A DNA stretch of 64,000 nt from Deferribacter desulfuricans SSM1 (GCF_000010985.1 NC_013939.1:1145501-1209500); one strand, 5' to 3'; shown: positions 37,269 through 47,886, numbered from the stretch's first letter. Notes: a model not told the origin generated them from the sequence alone. Numbers and translations are program-made.

Positions 37269-38758
37269 GTGAAAAAATACTTTGTTTTTATTTTAACATT
37301 AGTAGTAATTCTTTTTAATTTATTGATTTATATCGAAAAAAAACCGTTAATTCATGAAGAACCAAGAAGAGCCATTGTGGCACAAGAGATGCTTTTAAGT
37401 GGAAATTATATAGTCCCTACTGTCTATTCAAAACCTTATTTAAAAAAACCGCCTCTACAAAATTGGTTAATAGCAATATTAGGATTTAAAGATAAGTATG
37501 TTTCAAATTTTGATGCAAGATTTCCTTCTGTACTTGCTTTAATTCTAATAGGTTTTTTAATGTTGATTTTCATTGAAGAAAAAAAATAGCTATAACCTCT
37601 TCATTTGTTGCAATGACAAATTATTTAATGCTTTATTCTTATGGTAATAAATCTGAGCCTGATTTATTGTTAACTTTATTTACGTTATTATCTTTCTTTT
37701 TTTACATAAAATCACCAAAAAACTTTAAGTTTATCATTGTTTCCTCTATTTTTATGGGATTAGGAATACTTACAAAAGGTGTTTCTCCTTTATTTTTTTA
37801 TCCTGGAATTGTTGTTTATTTATTATTACATAAAAGAAATCAGTTTTATAGTTATATAAAATTCTTACTTTTACATTTACTGTTATCATTAATATTACCA
37901 ACATGTTGGATTATTTTATATTATTACAATGGAAATATTAATGATTTAATAACCGTTTTTTCATCAGAAGCAACAAGTCGAGCAAAAGGCGAAATTGGAA
38001 GAATTGTTACTCATTTTCTAGTATTTCCATTGCGAATATTTTTAGCACTATTTCCATGGAGCATATTATTGTTTTTTTATAAAAAATTTTCTTTCAAGAC
38101 TAAAAATGATTTGTTTAATTCAGCACTGATAATTTTTATAGTTTCTTTTTTAATAATGGCTATATTGCCTGGAGGTAGAGGAAGATACTTCATGCCAGCA
38201 GTACCATTTTTCGCTATATCTATTTCACATCTATTAAATGATGATTTTAATCACAATATAAGTTGGAATAAATATATTTCTTATCTTTTGGCAACGATAT
38301 TTGTAATTTCGGCAGGATTTTTAATCTATAATAAAGCTTATCTCCAAATTTTAATAATTTTTATAGGATTTTTATTGTTTATATTTTTGGTGAAAAATAC
38401 AAAATCTGTCATTTATTTATTATTGTTTGTAAATTTGTTAGGATTCACTATTTTCACTAATACTTACGAGTATTATAGAGCAACTAATTATTATAACTAT
38501 AAAAAAGCTGCTAAAAAGGTGATAACGAGTTTAAATGAAGATTTACCTTTAGTTGTAGATACCTCAATAAATCCAATACAATTATTATTTAATTATGAAA
38601 GAATGAGTAAAAAATTGGTTTATTCTTCTGCTGTTAATACTTTTAAAAAATATTATTTTGTTACAAATAAAAATTTAAAAGAATGTGAAAAAGTATTAGA
38701 ATTAAAATATTCAAAAAAAAGACTGAAGAAGATATTTTTTTACAAAAGCCAAAAATAA
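37269..38758 (+). pseudogene. ArnT/PMT-like membrane glycosyltransferase broken by a poly(A) frameshift
   Basis: Two reading frames together encode one GT-C glycosyltransferase of about 495 residues. The first runs from a GTG at 37269 (AGGAG seven bases upstream; an ATG at 37239 lacks an RBS) to TAG at 37587. It contains the first membrane helix and the acidic loop HEEPRRAIVAQEML plus KPYLKKPPLQNW, the metal/catalytic region of ArnT-like enzymes. The second frame resumes as KKIAITSSFVAMTNY and continues through about ten helices to 38758, with SEPDLL conserved. The shift lies in a run of eight A (37579-37586); nine A would join the frames exactly. It may be a pseudogene, a phase-variable gene, a transcriptional-slippage gene or a sequencing error. 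The substrate is probably a polyprenyl-phosphate sugar. Confidence 0.75.
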
Positions 38759-38819
38759 TAATAAAATTTTTTAAATTCATCGATTTTTAAGATTTTAAAG
38801 TTTGACTAATAATGAAAAA

Positions 38820-38906
38820 TGCCCGGGGCCGGACTCGAACCGGCACGGGCTGAAAGGCCCACAGGATTTTAAGTCCTGTGTGTCTACCAAGTTCCACCAC
38901 CCGGGC
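38820..38906 (-). tRNA. tRNA-Leu (anticodon TAA)
   Basis: The reverse strand folds as an 87-nt class II tRNA. It has acceptor GCCCGGG/CCCGGGC with discriminator A, anticodon stem CAGGA/TCCTG with loop CTTAAAA (anticodon TAA), a long variable arm GGGCCTTTCAGCCC, and the T arm GCCGGTTCGAGTCCGGC. CCA is not encoded in full. It lies between a glycosyltransferase remnant and threonine aldolase. Confidence 0.95.
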
Positions 38907-38935
38907 AGCTAAGATTTCCTCAGCTGTGCCTGGAA

Positions 38936-38964
38936 GTTATAATCATTTAGTTTATTTTTGTCAA
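38936..38964 (-). promoter_or_regulatory. Promoter of tRNA-Leu inside the threonine aldolase 3' end
   Basis: On the reverse strand TTGACA (38959-38964) and TATAAC (38936-38941) are 17 bp apart, about 30 bp before the mature tRNA. The -35 element falls within the last codons of the upstream gene. Confidence 0.65.
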
Positions 38965-39990
38965 GAAAGATTTTACTTCTTCTATAAATTTTTTAACACT
39001 CTTTTCATCAGTTGCCCATGAGGTAACTATTCTAATGGCACTTGTATTTTCATCAAGTTTTTCCCATATATAAAATTCAAATTTTTCTAATAAATAGTTT
39101 ATCAATTTGTTATCGAGAATAGGGAAAATCTGATTGCTTTCCACTGGATATAAAAAATTAACCCCTAACTTTTTCAATTCATCAGCTATTAGAAAAGACA
39201 TATCATTTGCATGTCTAGCTAAATCATAATAAAGGTTATTTTTAAACAATTCTAAAAATTGAATACCTAAAATTCTCCCTTTTGCAATCAAGCCACCTTT
39301 TTGTTTTATGTTGTATCTAAAATCTTCTTTAAAATTTTCATTACAGATAACAATAGCTTCGCCCAGCATAGCACCATTTTTGGTGCCTCCAATTGTGAAA
39401 ATATCACAATATTCTGCTATATCTTGTAATGTCAAATTGCTTTTTGAAGAAACAATCGCTGATGCTATCCTTGCACCATCTAAAACCAAATAAAGATTAT
39501 GTTGTTTGCATATATTGGAAATATTTTGAAGCTCTTTTAATTTATAGACAGTTCCTGTTTCAGTAGAATTGGATATGTATACTGCTTTTGGTTTTACCAT
39601 ATGCTCATCGGTATGTTTATCCAAAACTTCAATAATTTGCTCTGGATAAAGTTTACCATCAGTAGAATCTATCGTAATAATTTTATGCCCACAATTTTCA
39701 ATAGCTCCTGCTTCATGTACATTTATATGGCCTGTATCAGCGGAAATAACAGCTTCATATGGCCTTAATATTGATGATATCATTATAAGATTTGCTTGAG
39801 TTCCACCTGTAACAAAATGGATATCTACATCATCATTTTGTAGATAACTTTTAATTATTTCTGCAGCTTTCTTACAAAATATATCTTGGGAATAACCTTC
39901 CGTTTGTAGAAAATTTGTTTCAGATAACACTTTGATAATATTTGGATGAGCTCCTTCACTATAATCATTTTTGAAACTATATTTGTTCAT
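38947..39990 (-). CDS. Low-specificity L-threonine aldolase / beta-eliminating lyase
   Basis: A 347-residue PLP enzyme of the fold-type I aldolase group (LtaE-like), splitting threonine or allo-threonine to glycine and acetaldehyde. It starts MNKYSFKNDYSEGAHPNI and keeps HFVTGGTQANLIM, VYISNSTETGTVY, LDGARIASA and FTIGGTKNGAMLGEA, the last with the PLP-binding Lys. The start is placed at 39990 because GAGG lies 6 bp upstream; the longer ORF from 40023 has no RBS. It stands as a single gene between two tRNAs. Preference for threonine, allo-threonine or another hydroxy amino acid is not decided by sequence. Confidence 0.88.
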   Translation of the reverse strand: MNKYSFKNDYSEGAHPNIIKVLSETNFLQTEGYSQDIFCKKAAEIIKSYLQNDDVDIHFVTGGTQANLIMISSILRPYEAVISADTGHINVHEAGAIENCGHKIITIDSTDGKLYPEQIIEVLDKHTDEHMVKPKAVYISNSTETGTVYKLKELQNISNICKQHNLYLVLDGARIASAIVSSKSNLTLQDIAEYCDIFTIGGTKNGAMLGEAIVICNENFKEDFRYNIKQKGGLIAKGRILGIQFLELFKNNLYYDLARHANDMSFLIADELKKLGVNFLYPVESNQIFPILDNKLINYLLEKFEFYIWEKLDENTSAIRIVTSWATDEKSVKKFIEEVKSFLTKIN

Positions 39991-40138
39991 ATTTTTCCTC
40001 ATTTTTAGATTTTTATTGTTCAAAGAGAATAGTTAAATTAAAACTAAAATAAAATCAAACAAATTAAACGAAAAAGATAAGAATTTCTTGTTTTAATGGT
40101 TATTTGTTCTTGAATAGTAGACTAAATTTTAGAAATGG

Positions 40139-40212
40139 TCGGGGCGAGAGGACTTGAACCTCCGACCCTCGGTTCCCAAGACCGATGCGCTACCAAACTG
40201 CGCTACGCCCCG
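40139..40212 (-). tRNA. tRNA-Pro (anticodon TGG)
   Basis: A 74-nt cloverleaf on the reverse strand: acceptor CGGGGCG/CGCCCCG with discriminator A, D stem GCGC/GCGC, anticodon stem TCGGT/ACCGA with loop CTTGGGA (anticodon TGG), and T arm GGAGG TTCAAGT CCTCT. A second tRNA-Pro (GGG) with nearly the same acceptor stem is at 49154. Confidence 0.95.
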
Positions 40213-40223
40213 AACGGATGGAT

Positions 40224-40252
40224 TGTATATTACAAATAATATTAAATGTCAA
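40224..40252 (-). promoter_or_regulatory. Promoter of tRNA-Pro (TGG)
   Basis: On the reverse strand TTGACA (40247-40252) and TATACA (40224-40229) are 17 bp apart. The -35 box directly follows the stop codon of the DsbC-like gene. Confidence 0.6.
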
Positions 40253-41080
40253 CTATTTTTTAAAAGAATTTAATCCTTTTTCGATCAAGTTTGGATCAAA
40301 CCCTTCTACTTTTTTACCATCAAACACTAAAACTGGCGTAGCTCTAAAACCATACTTTTCAGCAATTTTTTTCTGTCTTTCAATTCTATCCTTTATCTCT
40401 TGTGATTTTATAAGTTCTTTAAATCTTGCAGGATCGTTTGTTTTTTTAGCAAACTCATCTATAATCTCACTATCCTGTTTATTATCATATTTTCCACTAT
40501 ATAAATCATCGGCAAAATTATAACCCATCTTCATACCTGCCTCAAAAACTTGAGCAAAAATCATAGCTTTTTTATGAATAGGCAAAGGGTAATTCAGCAT
40601 ATAAAGAGCAATATTTTTATTATCTTTGATTTTAGGTTCTATATATTTATAAGCTCTACGGCAAAAAGGGCATTGGAAATCACTAATCTTTATTATTTTA
40701 TGTTTAGCATTTTTATTACCCTGCATTAAAGTTAAATCTTTAGTAGGTATATCAACTTTATCGTATTCAAAAGTTAAATCTTTAACGAAGCTTTTACCAT
40801 TTTGTAATTCTATAATATCTGGGATTACGAGTTTACCATCTGTGATTAAATACTGTGTTGCTTGCTTATTTCTTTTTTTATCTTTTATATTTATTTTTAC
40901 AAAATAAAACCCTTTTGGACTATCAAGTTTTTTTAAAACTTTTGCATTAACTTCAACACCTTTTAATCCACGTTTCTGGAAATTAAGTTTAATATTTTTC
41001 AATAAATCCGTTTTAACATCAGCAAAAGCTGTAAATGATAAAGAAATAATTAAAAGTGTAACAAACAAAAACCTTTTCAT
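40253..41080 (-). CDS. Periplasmic DsbA/DsbC-like thiol-disulfide protein
   Basis: A 275-residue protein with a signal peptide ([20 protein letters not shown]). A 100-residue N-terminal region follows, then a thioredoxin fold (about 130-275) with active site [10 protein letters not shown] (CPFC) and cis-proline loop ATPVLVF. The helical insertion (about 165-235) is of the DsbA/DsbG type. It probably oxidises or isomerises disulfides of exported proteins, or serves c-type cytochrome maturation. It stands alone, separated from divergent ileS by a 136-bp region, with a GGAGGAG RBS. Confidence 0.85.
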   Translation of the reverse strand: MKRFLFVTLLIISLSFTAFADVKTDLLKNIKLNFQKRGLKGVEVNAKVLKKLDSPKGFYFVKINIKDKKRNKQATQYLITDGKLVIPDIIELQNGKSFVKDLTFEYDKVDIPTKDLTLMQGNKNAKHKIIKISDFQCPFCRRAYKYIEPKIKDNKNIALYMLNYPLPIHKKAMIFAQVFEAGMKMGYNFADDLYSGKYDNKQDSEIIDEFAKKTNDPARFKELIKSQEIKDRIERQKKIAEKYGFRATPVLVFDGKKVEGFDPNLIEKGLNSFKK

Positions 41081-41152
41081 ATACTCCTCCGTTTTTTTTC
41101 TTTATTATACTTTTTATCAGATAATGTAAACTACAAAAAATTCATTATAAAC

Positions 41153-41181
41153 TTGATTTAAAAAAAGTTTAGTGCTAATAA
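41153..41181 (+). promoter_or_regulatory. Candidate promoter of ileS
   Basis: TTGATT (41153-41158) and TAATAA (41176-41181) are separated by 17 bp, 35 bp before the chosen start. No T-box leader is visible; the leader is too short. Confidence 0.45.
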
Positions 41182-41216
41182 TCTACTTCCGAAAAAATAA
41201 AATAGGTAGGGGAATG

Positions 41217-44018
41217 ATGGATTATAAAGACACTCTAAATTTACCTAAAACAAATTTTCCTATGAAGGCAAATCTAACTAAAAACGAACCTTTAAGATTA
41301 AAAAAGTGGGAAGATTCTAAAGTATATGAAAAAATATTGTCAAACAGAGATGATAATAAAAAATATATTCTCCATGATGGTCCTCCATATGCCAATGGAC
41401 ACTTACATATGGGACACGCCTTAAATAAAATTTTAAAAGATTTTATAATAAAAACAAAATCAGGTTTTGGTTTTAAAACACCATATGTGCCTGGTTGGGA
41501 TTGTCATGGTTTACCAATTGAGCATCAAGTAGATAAAGAGTTAGGTAAGAAAAAAGACTCAATTCCAAAACATGAAAAGAGAAAGCATTGTAGAGCTTAT
41601 GCTGAAAAATTTATAAATATCCAGAGAGAAGAGTTTAAACGTTTAGGTGTTTTTGGAGATTGGGAAAATCCTTACATTACAATGGATTTTGCTTATGAGG
41701 CAAATACATTAAAGGAGCTTTATAAGTTTTTTAATAATGGTGGAGCATATAAAGGGTTGAAGCCTGTTTATTGGTGTATTTCATGCGTAACTGCACTTGC
41801 AGAAGCTGAAGTAGAATATCATGACCATACATCACCATCAATATATGTTAAGTTCCCATTACAAGATGATGCAAAAAAAGCTCTTGGAATAGAAACTGAA
41901 AAAGCCTTTGCTGTTATATGGACAACTACACCATGGACTATCCCAGCAAACCTTGGAATAGCATTAAACCCAGAATTTGAATATGCGCTTTTAAAAGTTA
42001 AAAAATCAAATAATAAAAATATTGATAACGATGATATTTTAGTTTTAGCTAAAGAGCTTGTAGAAAGATTGGTAGAAATATTTGAAATTGAAGAATATGA
42101 TATTATCAAAACTTTTAATCCTGAGATTATTGAAAACAAAAACGCAAAACACCCTTTTTATGATAGAAACTCTCTTTTTGTTCTTGGAAACCATGTAACA
42201 TTAGAGCAAGGTACTGGATTAGTACATACAGCACCAGGGCATGGTCAAGAAGACTATGAAGTTGGTTTAAAGTATGGGTTGGAGATATTAAATCCTGTAG
42301 ATGATTATGGTAACTTTAAAAAAGATACAGAACTATTTGCTGGACAAAATATTTTTAAGGCAAATCAGGATATTATCAATCTTATGGATGAAAACAAAAC
42401 ACTTATTAGACAGGATAAAGTAGAACACTCATACCCTCATTGTTGGAGGTGTAAAAATCCAGTTGTTTTTCGAGCTACTCCTCAATGGTTTATTTCTATG
42501 GAAAAAAATGATCTTAGGAAAAAAGCTTTGGAAGAGATTGATAAAAATGTAACATGGATCCCTAAATGGGGAAGAAATAGAATTTATTCCATGATTGAGC
42601 ATAGACCTGACTGGTGTATTTCAAGACAGAGAAGCTGGGGTGTCCCAATTGCAGTATTTCTATGTGGTGAATGTGGTGAAATTATTCTAAATGAAGAAAT
42701 CCAAGAAAAAGTATTATCAGAGTTTTATAAACAAGGTGCAGACATTTGGTTTGAAAAAGATGTTGAATATTTTATAGGTGATGCTTCATGCCCAAAATGT
42801 GGCAGCAAAAATATCAGAAAAGAAACTGATATATTAGATGTATGGTTTGATTCTGGTGTAAGTCATGCTGCCGTTTGTGAAGTTAGAAAAGAACTTGGAT
42901 GGCCAGCTGATATGTATCTTGAAGGTAGCGATCAGCATAGAGGTTGGTTTCATAGCTCACTTTTGGAAAGTGTTGGCACAAGGGGTAGGGCACCTTATAA
43001 GGAAGTACTTACTCATGGATTTGTTGTTGATGGTAAAGGGCTTAAAATGTCCAAATCACTTGGAAATGTTATTACTCCTGATGAAATAATTGATAAATAT
43101 GGTGCAGAAATACTGAGATTGTGGGTTGCTGCAGAAGATTATACAGAGGATGTAAGGATTTCTAATGATATTATCAAAAGGCTTGTGGAATCATACAGAA
43201 AAATAAGAAATACTATGAGATACTTACTTGGAAACCTTTATGATTTTAATCCTGATGAAAATAGTATTCCATTTGAAAAACTTAAAGAACTTGATAAATA
43301 TATTTTAATGAGATGGCAGGAAGTTAAAAAGAGAATATATAAAGCCTATGAAAATTATCAGTTTCACATTTTCTATCATACACTTATTAACTTTTGTATT
43401 AATGACCTTTCTGCATTCTATTTAGATATAATTAAAGACAGGGTTTATGCCTATAAAAATGACTCTTTTGAAAGAAGGTCTGCTCAGTCTACTATGTTCA
43501 CATTGGCTAAAGAAATGGCTATTGTAATGAATCCTATTCTTTCTTTTACTGCTGATGAAGTTTGGGAGTTTTTACCTAATTTTGACGGGAAACAAGAATC
43601 TGTGTTTATACATACATTCCCAGAATTATTAAATATAGATGATAATAGTTTAATTAAGAAAATGGAAGCTCTAACCAACTTAAAAGCTGAAATAAACAAA
43701 GCTTGTGAGATTGCAAGACGTAATAAAATCATTGGACACTCTTTGGATGCCAAAGTAATAGTTGGTATTAAGAATGTTGATAAAGATGTTTTAGATGTTG
43801 ATGAAGGTATAGAAAAAATATTTATTGTCTCAGAGTTTGTTTTAGAGGATTTTGATAAAATGAGTAATTGTTACACATCTGAAGATGGGAGTATAAAGGT
43901 TCAGGTTGAAGCATCAGCATTACCAAAATGTGAGCGCTGTTGGACTCATGCTGAAAGTGTAGGCAAAATTGATAAGCATCCTACGATCTGCGAAAGGTGT
44001 GCTAATCAGTTGATATAG
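41217..44018 (+). CDS. ileS: Isoleucyl-tRNA synthetase
   Basis: A 933-residue class I synthetase. The HIGH motif is in GPPYANGHLHMGHALNK, the CP1 editing domain covers about 180-400 with WTTTPWTIPANLG, and the KMSKS loop is in GKGLKMSKSLGNV. The C-terminal zinc finger is CERCW...CERCANQL. Start 41217 is chosen because MDYKDTLNLPKTNFPM aligns with the usual N-terminus and the AGGTAGGGG RBS sits four bases upstream; the ORF extends to 41172 without RBS. Zinc-containing tail is typical of bacterial type 1 IleS. Followed by a terminator, then lspA. Confidence 0.95.
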   Translation: MDYKDTLNLPKTNFPMKANLTKNEPLRLKKWEDSKVYEKILSNRDDNKKYILHDGPPYANGHLHMGHALNKILKDFIIKTKSGFGFKTPYVPGWDCHGLPIEHQVDKELGKKKDSIPKHEKRKHCRAYAEKFINIQREEFKRLGVFGDWENPYITMDFAYEANTLKELYKFFNNGGAYKGLKPVYWCISCVTALAEAEVEYHDHTSPSIYVKFPLQDDAKKALGIETEKAFAVIWTTTPWTIPANLGIALNPEFEYALLKVKKSNNKNIDNDDILVLAKELVERLVEIFEIEEYDIIKTFNPEIIENKNAKHPFYDRNSLFVLGNHVTLEQGTGLVHTAPGHGQEDYEVGLKYGLEILNPVDDYGNFKKDTELFAGQNIFKANQDIINLMDENKTLIRQDKVEHSYPHCWRCKNPVVFRATPQWFISMEKNDLRKKALEEIDKNVTWIPKWGRNRIYSMIEHRPDWCISRQRSWGVPIAVFLCGECGEIILNEEIQEKVLSEFYKQGADIWFEKDVEYFIGDASCPKCGSKNIRKETDILDVWFDSGVSHAAVCEVRKELGWPADMYLEGSDQHRGWFHSSLLESVGTRGRAPYKEVLTHGFVVDGKGLKMSKSLGNVITPDEIIDKYGAEILRLWVAAEDYTEDVRISNDIIKRLVESYRKIRNTMRYLLGNLYDFNPDENSIPFEKLKELDKYILMRWQEVKKRIYKAYENYQFHIFYHTLINFCINDLSAFYLDIIKDRVYAYKNDSFERRSAQSTMFTLAKEMAIVMNPILSFTADEVWEFLPNFDGKQESVFIHTFPELLNIDDNSLIKKMEALTNLKAEINKACEIARRNKIIGHSLDAKVIVGIKNVDKDVLDVDEGIEKIFIVSEFVLEDFDKMSNCYTSEDGSIKVQVEASALPKCERCWTHAESVGKIDKHPTICERCANQLI

Positions 44019-44046
44019 ATGGGAGCTTTATGCTCCCATTTTTTTT
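44019..44046 (+). terminator. Intrinsic terminator after ileS
   Basis: An 8-bp stem ATGGGAGC/GCTCCCAT with a TTTAT loop is followed by seven T. It begins immediately after the ileS stop codon and lies 25 bp before lspA. Read-through or an unseen promoter must supply lspA. Confidence 0.85.
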
Positions 44047-44070
44047 ATCCAAAACCAGTTTGGGGGTTTT

Positions 44071-44565
44071 ATGAAAAATAAAAAATTTCTTTTTTTAACA
44101 TTAATTATCATTTTATTAGACCAATATACGAAATATATTATTAAAACTAACTTTGAACTATTTGAAGTAAAACCTATTATAAAAGGTTTTTTTAACCTAA
44201 CTTATATACTCAATCCTGGAGCTGCTTTTGGATTTTTGGCAAAATTGGATGAAAGCTATAGACAAATCTTTTTTGTTTTAATTACTATAATTGCAATATT
44301 TATAGTTATTTATCTCTTTGTAAAGGAAAATAGGTCTCTTTTAAGAAAGATTTCCTACTCTTTAATTTTAGGTGGAGCTTTTGGAAATTTTATAGATAGG
44401 CTTATTATTGGGAAGGTTGTTGATTTCTTAGATTTTTATGTTGGAAGCTACCATTGGCCAGCTTTTAATATTGCTGATTCTGCAATAAGTGTGGGGATAT
44501 TTTTTCTCTTATTGGATATAATATTTGATAAAAGGAGGGAAGAAAGTAATGAACTTAATTCCTAA
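44071..44565 (+). CDS. lspA: Lipoprotein signal peptidase (SPase II)
   Basis: A 164-residue inner-membrane aspartyl protease that cleaves lipoprotein signal peptides after diacylglyceryl addition. Four helices are seen with [23 protein letters not shown], the catalytic Asp blocks [11 protein letters not shown] and [11 protein letters not shown]. Normal length. Its 3' end overlaps purH by 17 bp; the ileS-lspA order is common in bacteria. Confidence 0.95.
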   Translation: MKNKKFLFLTLIIILLDQYTKYIIKTNFELFEVKPIIKGFFNLTYILNPGAAFGFLAKLDESYRQIFFVLITIIAIFIVIYLFVKENRSLLRKISYSLILGGAFGNFIDRLIIGKVVDFLDFYVGSYHWPAFNIADSAISVGIFFLLLDIIFDKRREESNELNS

Positions 44566-46096
44566 AAGAGCTTTAATAAGTGTATCAGAAAAAAGTGGTA
44601 TTGTAGAATTTGCCACAGAACTTGTAAATCTTGGTATTGAAATCATTTCTACTGGAGGAACAGCAAAACTTTTAAAAGAAAATGGCATTGATATCGTGGA
44701 GATTTCTGATTTTACAGGATTTCCAGAAATTTTAGATGGAAGGGTAAAAACTCTTCATCCTAAGGTTCATGCTGGAATACTGAATATTAGAGATAACGAA
44801 AATCATCAAAAAATCATGAAGGAAATGGGGTTAGTTAATATAGATTTAGTTGTTGTAAATTTATACCCTTTTGAGAAAACTGTTGCAAAAGAGGATGTGA
44901 GTTTTGATGAAGCTATAGAAAATATAGATATTGGCGGTCCAACAATGGTCAGAAGTGCTGCTAAAAATCATAAATATGTCGCAATAGTTGTTGATAATAA
45001 TGACTACAACAAAATCATCGATGAGTTAAAAAAAGGTGGAATAACCTATGAAACAAGATTGAATCTTGCAAGGAAAGCATTTACTCACACAGCAGTTTAC
45101 GATGCACTAATTTCTAATTATTTTAATAAAGTTTGTAATATAGTTTTTCCTGATGAAATCTCATTACCAATGAGAAAAGCTCAAGATTTACGCTATGGTG
45201 AAAATCCTCATCAAAAAGCAGCTTTTTATAAGTCACCATTGATAAAAGAGGTTTCGGTTTCAACATCAAAGCAGTTACATGGCAAAGAATTATCATTTAA
45301 CAATATTATTGATATAAATGCTGCATTAGAGCTTGTTAAAGAGTTTGACAAACCTGCAGCAGTAATTATTAAACACACCAATCCTTGTGGAGTAGGGACA
45401 GCTGATAATCTACTTGATGCATATAATTTTGCATTAGAATGTGATCCTGTGAGTGCTTTTGGTGGAATTGTTGCCTTTAACAGAGTTTTAGATAAAGAAA
45501 CAGCTGAAAAACTAAAAGAGTTGTTTTTAGAAGTTGTTATCGCACCAGATTTTGAAGAGGGAGCATTGGATATTTTGACTACAAAGAAAAATCTAAGATT
45601 GATAAAAACTGGCGATTTTAATCAAATAAAAGATAATGAGTTTGATGTTAAAAAAGTTATTGGTGGGTTTTTATTACAGGATAGAGATTTGGAAAATTTT
45701 GATAGAGAGCATGGATTAAAAGTTGTTACAAAAAGAAAACCCACAGAAGAAGAACTTGAAGCTTTAAAGTTTGCCTGGATAGTTGTAAAACATGTAAAAT
45801 CAAACGCAATAGTTTATGCAAACAAAAATCAAACTGTAGGTATTGGTGCAGGTCAAATGAGTAGGGTAGATTCAAGTGTTATTGCAGCAATGAAGGCCAG
45901 AAAACCACTTAAAGGCTGTGTTATGGCATCAGATGCATTTTTCCCTTTTAGAGATTCAGTGGATGAAGCTGCAAAAAATGGTATTACAGCAATTATTCAG
46001 CCTGGTGGCTCAATAAGGGATAACGAGGTAATAGAAGCAGCAAATGAGCATAATATTGCGATGATTTTTACAGGTATGAGACATTTTAAACATTAA
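44549..46096 (+). CDS. purH: Bifunctional AICAR transformylase / IMP cyclohydrolase
   Basis: A 515-residue enzyme doing the last two steps of IMP synthesis. The N-terminal MGS-like cyclohydrolase domain (about 1-195) has [15 protein letters not shown] and [10 protein letters not shown]. The C-terminal transformylase domain has [25 protein letters not shown] (catalytic Lys-His) and [14 protein letters not shown]. The start at 44549 is preferred because [12 protein letters not shown] is the family N-terminus and AGGAGG lies about 11 bases upstream; the frame is open back to 44525. It heads a purH-purD-purE run. Confidence 0.95.
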   Translation: MNLIPKRALISVSEKSGIVEFATELVNLGIEIISTGGTAKLLKENGIDIVEISDFTGFPEILDGRVKTLHPKVHAGILNIRDNENHQKIMKEMGLVNIDLVVVNLYPFEKTVAKEDVSFDEAIENIDIGGPTMVRSAAKNHKYVAIVVDNNDYNKIIDELKKGGITYETRLNLARKAFTHTAVYDALISNYFNKVCNIVFPDEISLPMRKAQDLRYGENPHQKAAFYKSPLIKEVSVSTSKQLHGKELSFNNIIDINAALELVKEFDKPAAVIIKHTNPCGVGTADNLLDAYNFALECDPVSAFGGIVAFNRVLDKETAEKLKELFLEVVIAPDFEEGALDILTTKKNLRLIKTGDFNQIKDNEFDVKKVIGGFLLQDRDLENFDREHGLKVVTKRKPTEEELEALKFAWIVVKHVKSNAIVYANKNQTVGIGAGQMSRVDSSVIAAMKARKPLKGCVMASDAFFPFRDSVDEAAKNGITAIIQPGGSIRDNEVIEAANEHNIAMIFTGMRHFKH

Positions 46097-46108
46097 AAGG
46101 GGTGTTTT

Positions 46109-47392
46109 ATGAAAGTATTGGTTGTTGGTTCTGGTGGTAGAGAGCATGCTTTGAGCTGGAAGATAGCTCAAAGTAATTTGGCAGAAAAAGTATTTGTGGC
46201 TCCAGGTAATGCTGGAACAGCTTTAGAAGAAAAATGTGAAAATGTAGATATAAATGCTAATGATTTTGATAGTCTTATCTCATTTGCAAAAAATGAAAAA
46301 ATCGATTTAACAGTAGTTGGGCCAGAAGATCCTCTTGCAAAAGGGATTGTAGATGAATTTGAAAAGAATGGATTAAAAATCTTTGGTCCAAAAAAAGATG
46401 CAGCAATGATTGAGGCAAGTAAAGCATTTGCAAAAGAGATAATGTTTAGTGCAGGGATTCCTACAGCAGAGTATAAAGAGTTTTCAGAATTTGATGCTGC
46501 AAAAAAATATGTTGAAGAAAAGGGTGCTCCAATAGTTGTAAAGGCTGATGGACTTGCAGCAGGAAAGGGTGTAACAGTTGCTAAAACTATAGAAGAAGCC
46601 ATTTCTGCTTTAAAAGAGATATTTATAGATAAAGTTTTTGGTAAATCAGGTGAAAAAGTAGTTATAGAAGAATTTTTAGAAGGGGAAGAGGCTTCCTATC
46701 TTGCTTTTACAGATGGAAAACATGTACTACCTCTTGTTTCAAGCCAGGATCACAAACCAGTATATGACAATGACGAAGGTCCAAATACAGGAGGGATGGG
46801 AGCTTACTCTCCAGCTCCAGTAGTTACAGATGAAATTTTTAGCTTTACTACAGAAAATATTGCTAAGCCATTAATAAATGAGTTAAATAAAAGAGGGATT
46901 GTTTATAAAGGGATTATTTATGCAGGGTTAATGATTACTCAAGATGGACCAAAAGTATTGGAGTTTAACTGCCGTTTTGGTGATCCAGAAACACAACCTG
47001 TTTTATATAAGATGAGGTCAGATATTATTCCAATTATTTTAAGTGCTGTTGATGGAAATCTTTCAAGTGTGAATGTAGAGTGGTACGATGATGCGACTAT
47101 TTGTGTTGTTTTAGCCTCTGGAGGCTATCCAAAATCATATAAAAAAGGTTACGAAATAACAGGGATTGAAGATGCAGAAAAATTAGAGAATATCAAAGTT
47201 TTTCATGCTGGTACAAAACTTGAAAATAACAAAGTTTTAACAAATGGTGGAAGAGTACTTGGTGTTACATGTCGTGCTAAAGATTTAAAGACTGCTATTG
47301 ATAATGTTTATAAGGCCGTAGAAAAAATTCATTTTAAAGATATGCACTTTAGAAAAGATATAGGAGCAAAAGCATTGAGGAGGTTGTCGTGA
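46109..47392 (+). CDS. purD: Phosphoribosylamine-glycine ligase
   Basis: A 427-residue ATP-grasp enzyme for the second step of purine synthesis. MKVLVVGSGGREHALSWK opens the protein, followed by VKADGLAAGKGVTVA, the SQDHKPVYDNDEGPNTGGMG loop and EFNCRFGDPETQ. Length is standard. Begins 12 bp after purH and overlaps purE by 4 bp. Confidence 0.96.
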   Translation: MKVLVVGSGGREHALSWKIAQSNLAEKVFVAPGNAGTALEEKCENVDINANDFDSLISFAKNEKIDLTVVGPEDPLAKGIVDEFEKNGLKIFGPKKDAAMIEASKAFAKEIMFSAGIPTAEYKEFSEFDAAKKYVEEKGAPIVVKADGLAAGKGVTVAKTIEEAISALKEIFIDKVFGKSGEKVVIEEFLEGEEASYLAFTDGKHVLPLVSSQDHKPVYDNDEGPNTGGMGAYSPAPVVTDEIFSFTTENIAKPLINELNKRGIVYKGIIYAGLMITQDGPKVLEFNCRFGDPETQPVLYKMRSDIIPIILSAVDGNLSSVNVEWYDDATICVVLASGGYPKSYKKGYEITGIEDAEKLENIKVFHAGTKLENNKVLTNGGRVLGVTCRAKDLKTAIDNVYKAVEKIHFKDMHFRKDIGAKALRRLS

Positions 47393-47886
47393 AAATAGGG
47401 ATAATTATTGGAAGTAAATCAGACTTTCCTGTAGCTAAATCTGTCATTGATGTATTAAATGAATTTGGTGTGGACTTTGAACTGATTGTTTCAAGTGCTC
47501 ATAGAACACCAGAGAGAACCACAGAATGGTCAAGAACAGCAGAAAGTAGAGGCCTTGAAGTGATTATAGCTATAGCTGGTGCAGCTGCTCATTTAGCTGG
47601 TGTGGTTGCAAGTGAGACTTCTTTACCTGTAATTGCTGTACCTGTGGCAGCTACATCTCTTGGTGGTATTGATGCATTGTTATCTATGGTTCAAATGCCA
47701 GGAGGTATCCCTGTTGCCACAATGGCTATTGGTAATGCAGGAGCAAAAAATGCTGCAATATTTGCTTGTCAGATTTTAGGAGTAAAGTATCCTGAAATAA
47801 ATAGAAAATTAAAAGAGTATAGGCAACAAATAAAAGATAAAGTTATTAAAGATAACGAAGAAGTCCAAAAACTATTGAATAGCTAA
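47389..47886 (+). CDS. purE: N5-carboxyaminoimidazole ribonucleotide mutase (class I PurE)
   Basis: A 165-residue mutase converting N5-CAIR to CAIR. GSKSDFPVAKSVIDVL, VSSAHRTPERT and AIAGAAAHLAGVVA are the class I PurE motifs; the His in AHRTP is catalytic. Class I enzymes normally work with PurK, which is not in the window. The start is a GTG coupled to purD (GTGA overlap). The TAA stop is followed with no gap by the next gene's ATG. Confidence 0.94.
   Translation: MKIGIIIGSKSDFPVAKSVIDVLNEFGVDFELIVSSAHRTPERTTEWSRTAESRGLEVIIAIAGAAAHLAGVVASETSLPVIAVPVAATSLGGIDALLSMVQMPGGIPVATMAIGNAGAKNAAIFACQILGVKYPEINRKLKEYRQQIKDKVIKDNEEVQKLLNS

Noticed and set aside
41081-41216. Possible T-box or other riboswitch before ileS
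   Set aside because: The leader from the candidate promoter to the start is about 30 bp, too short, with no specifier stem or antiterminator.
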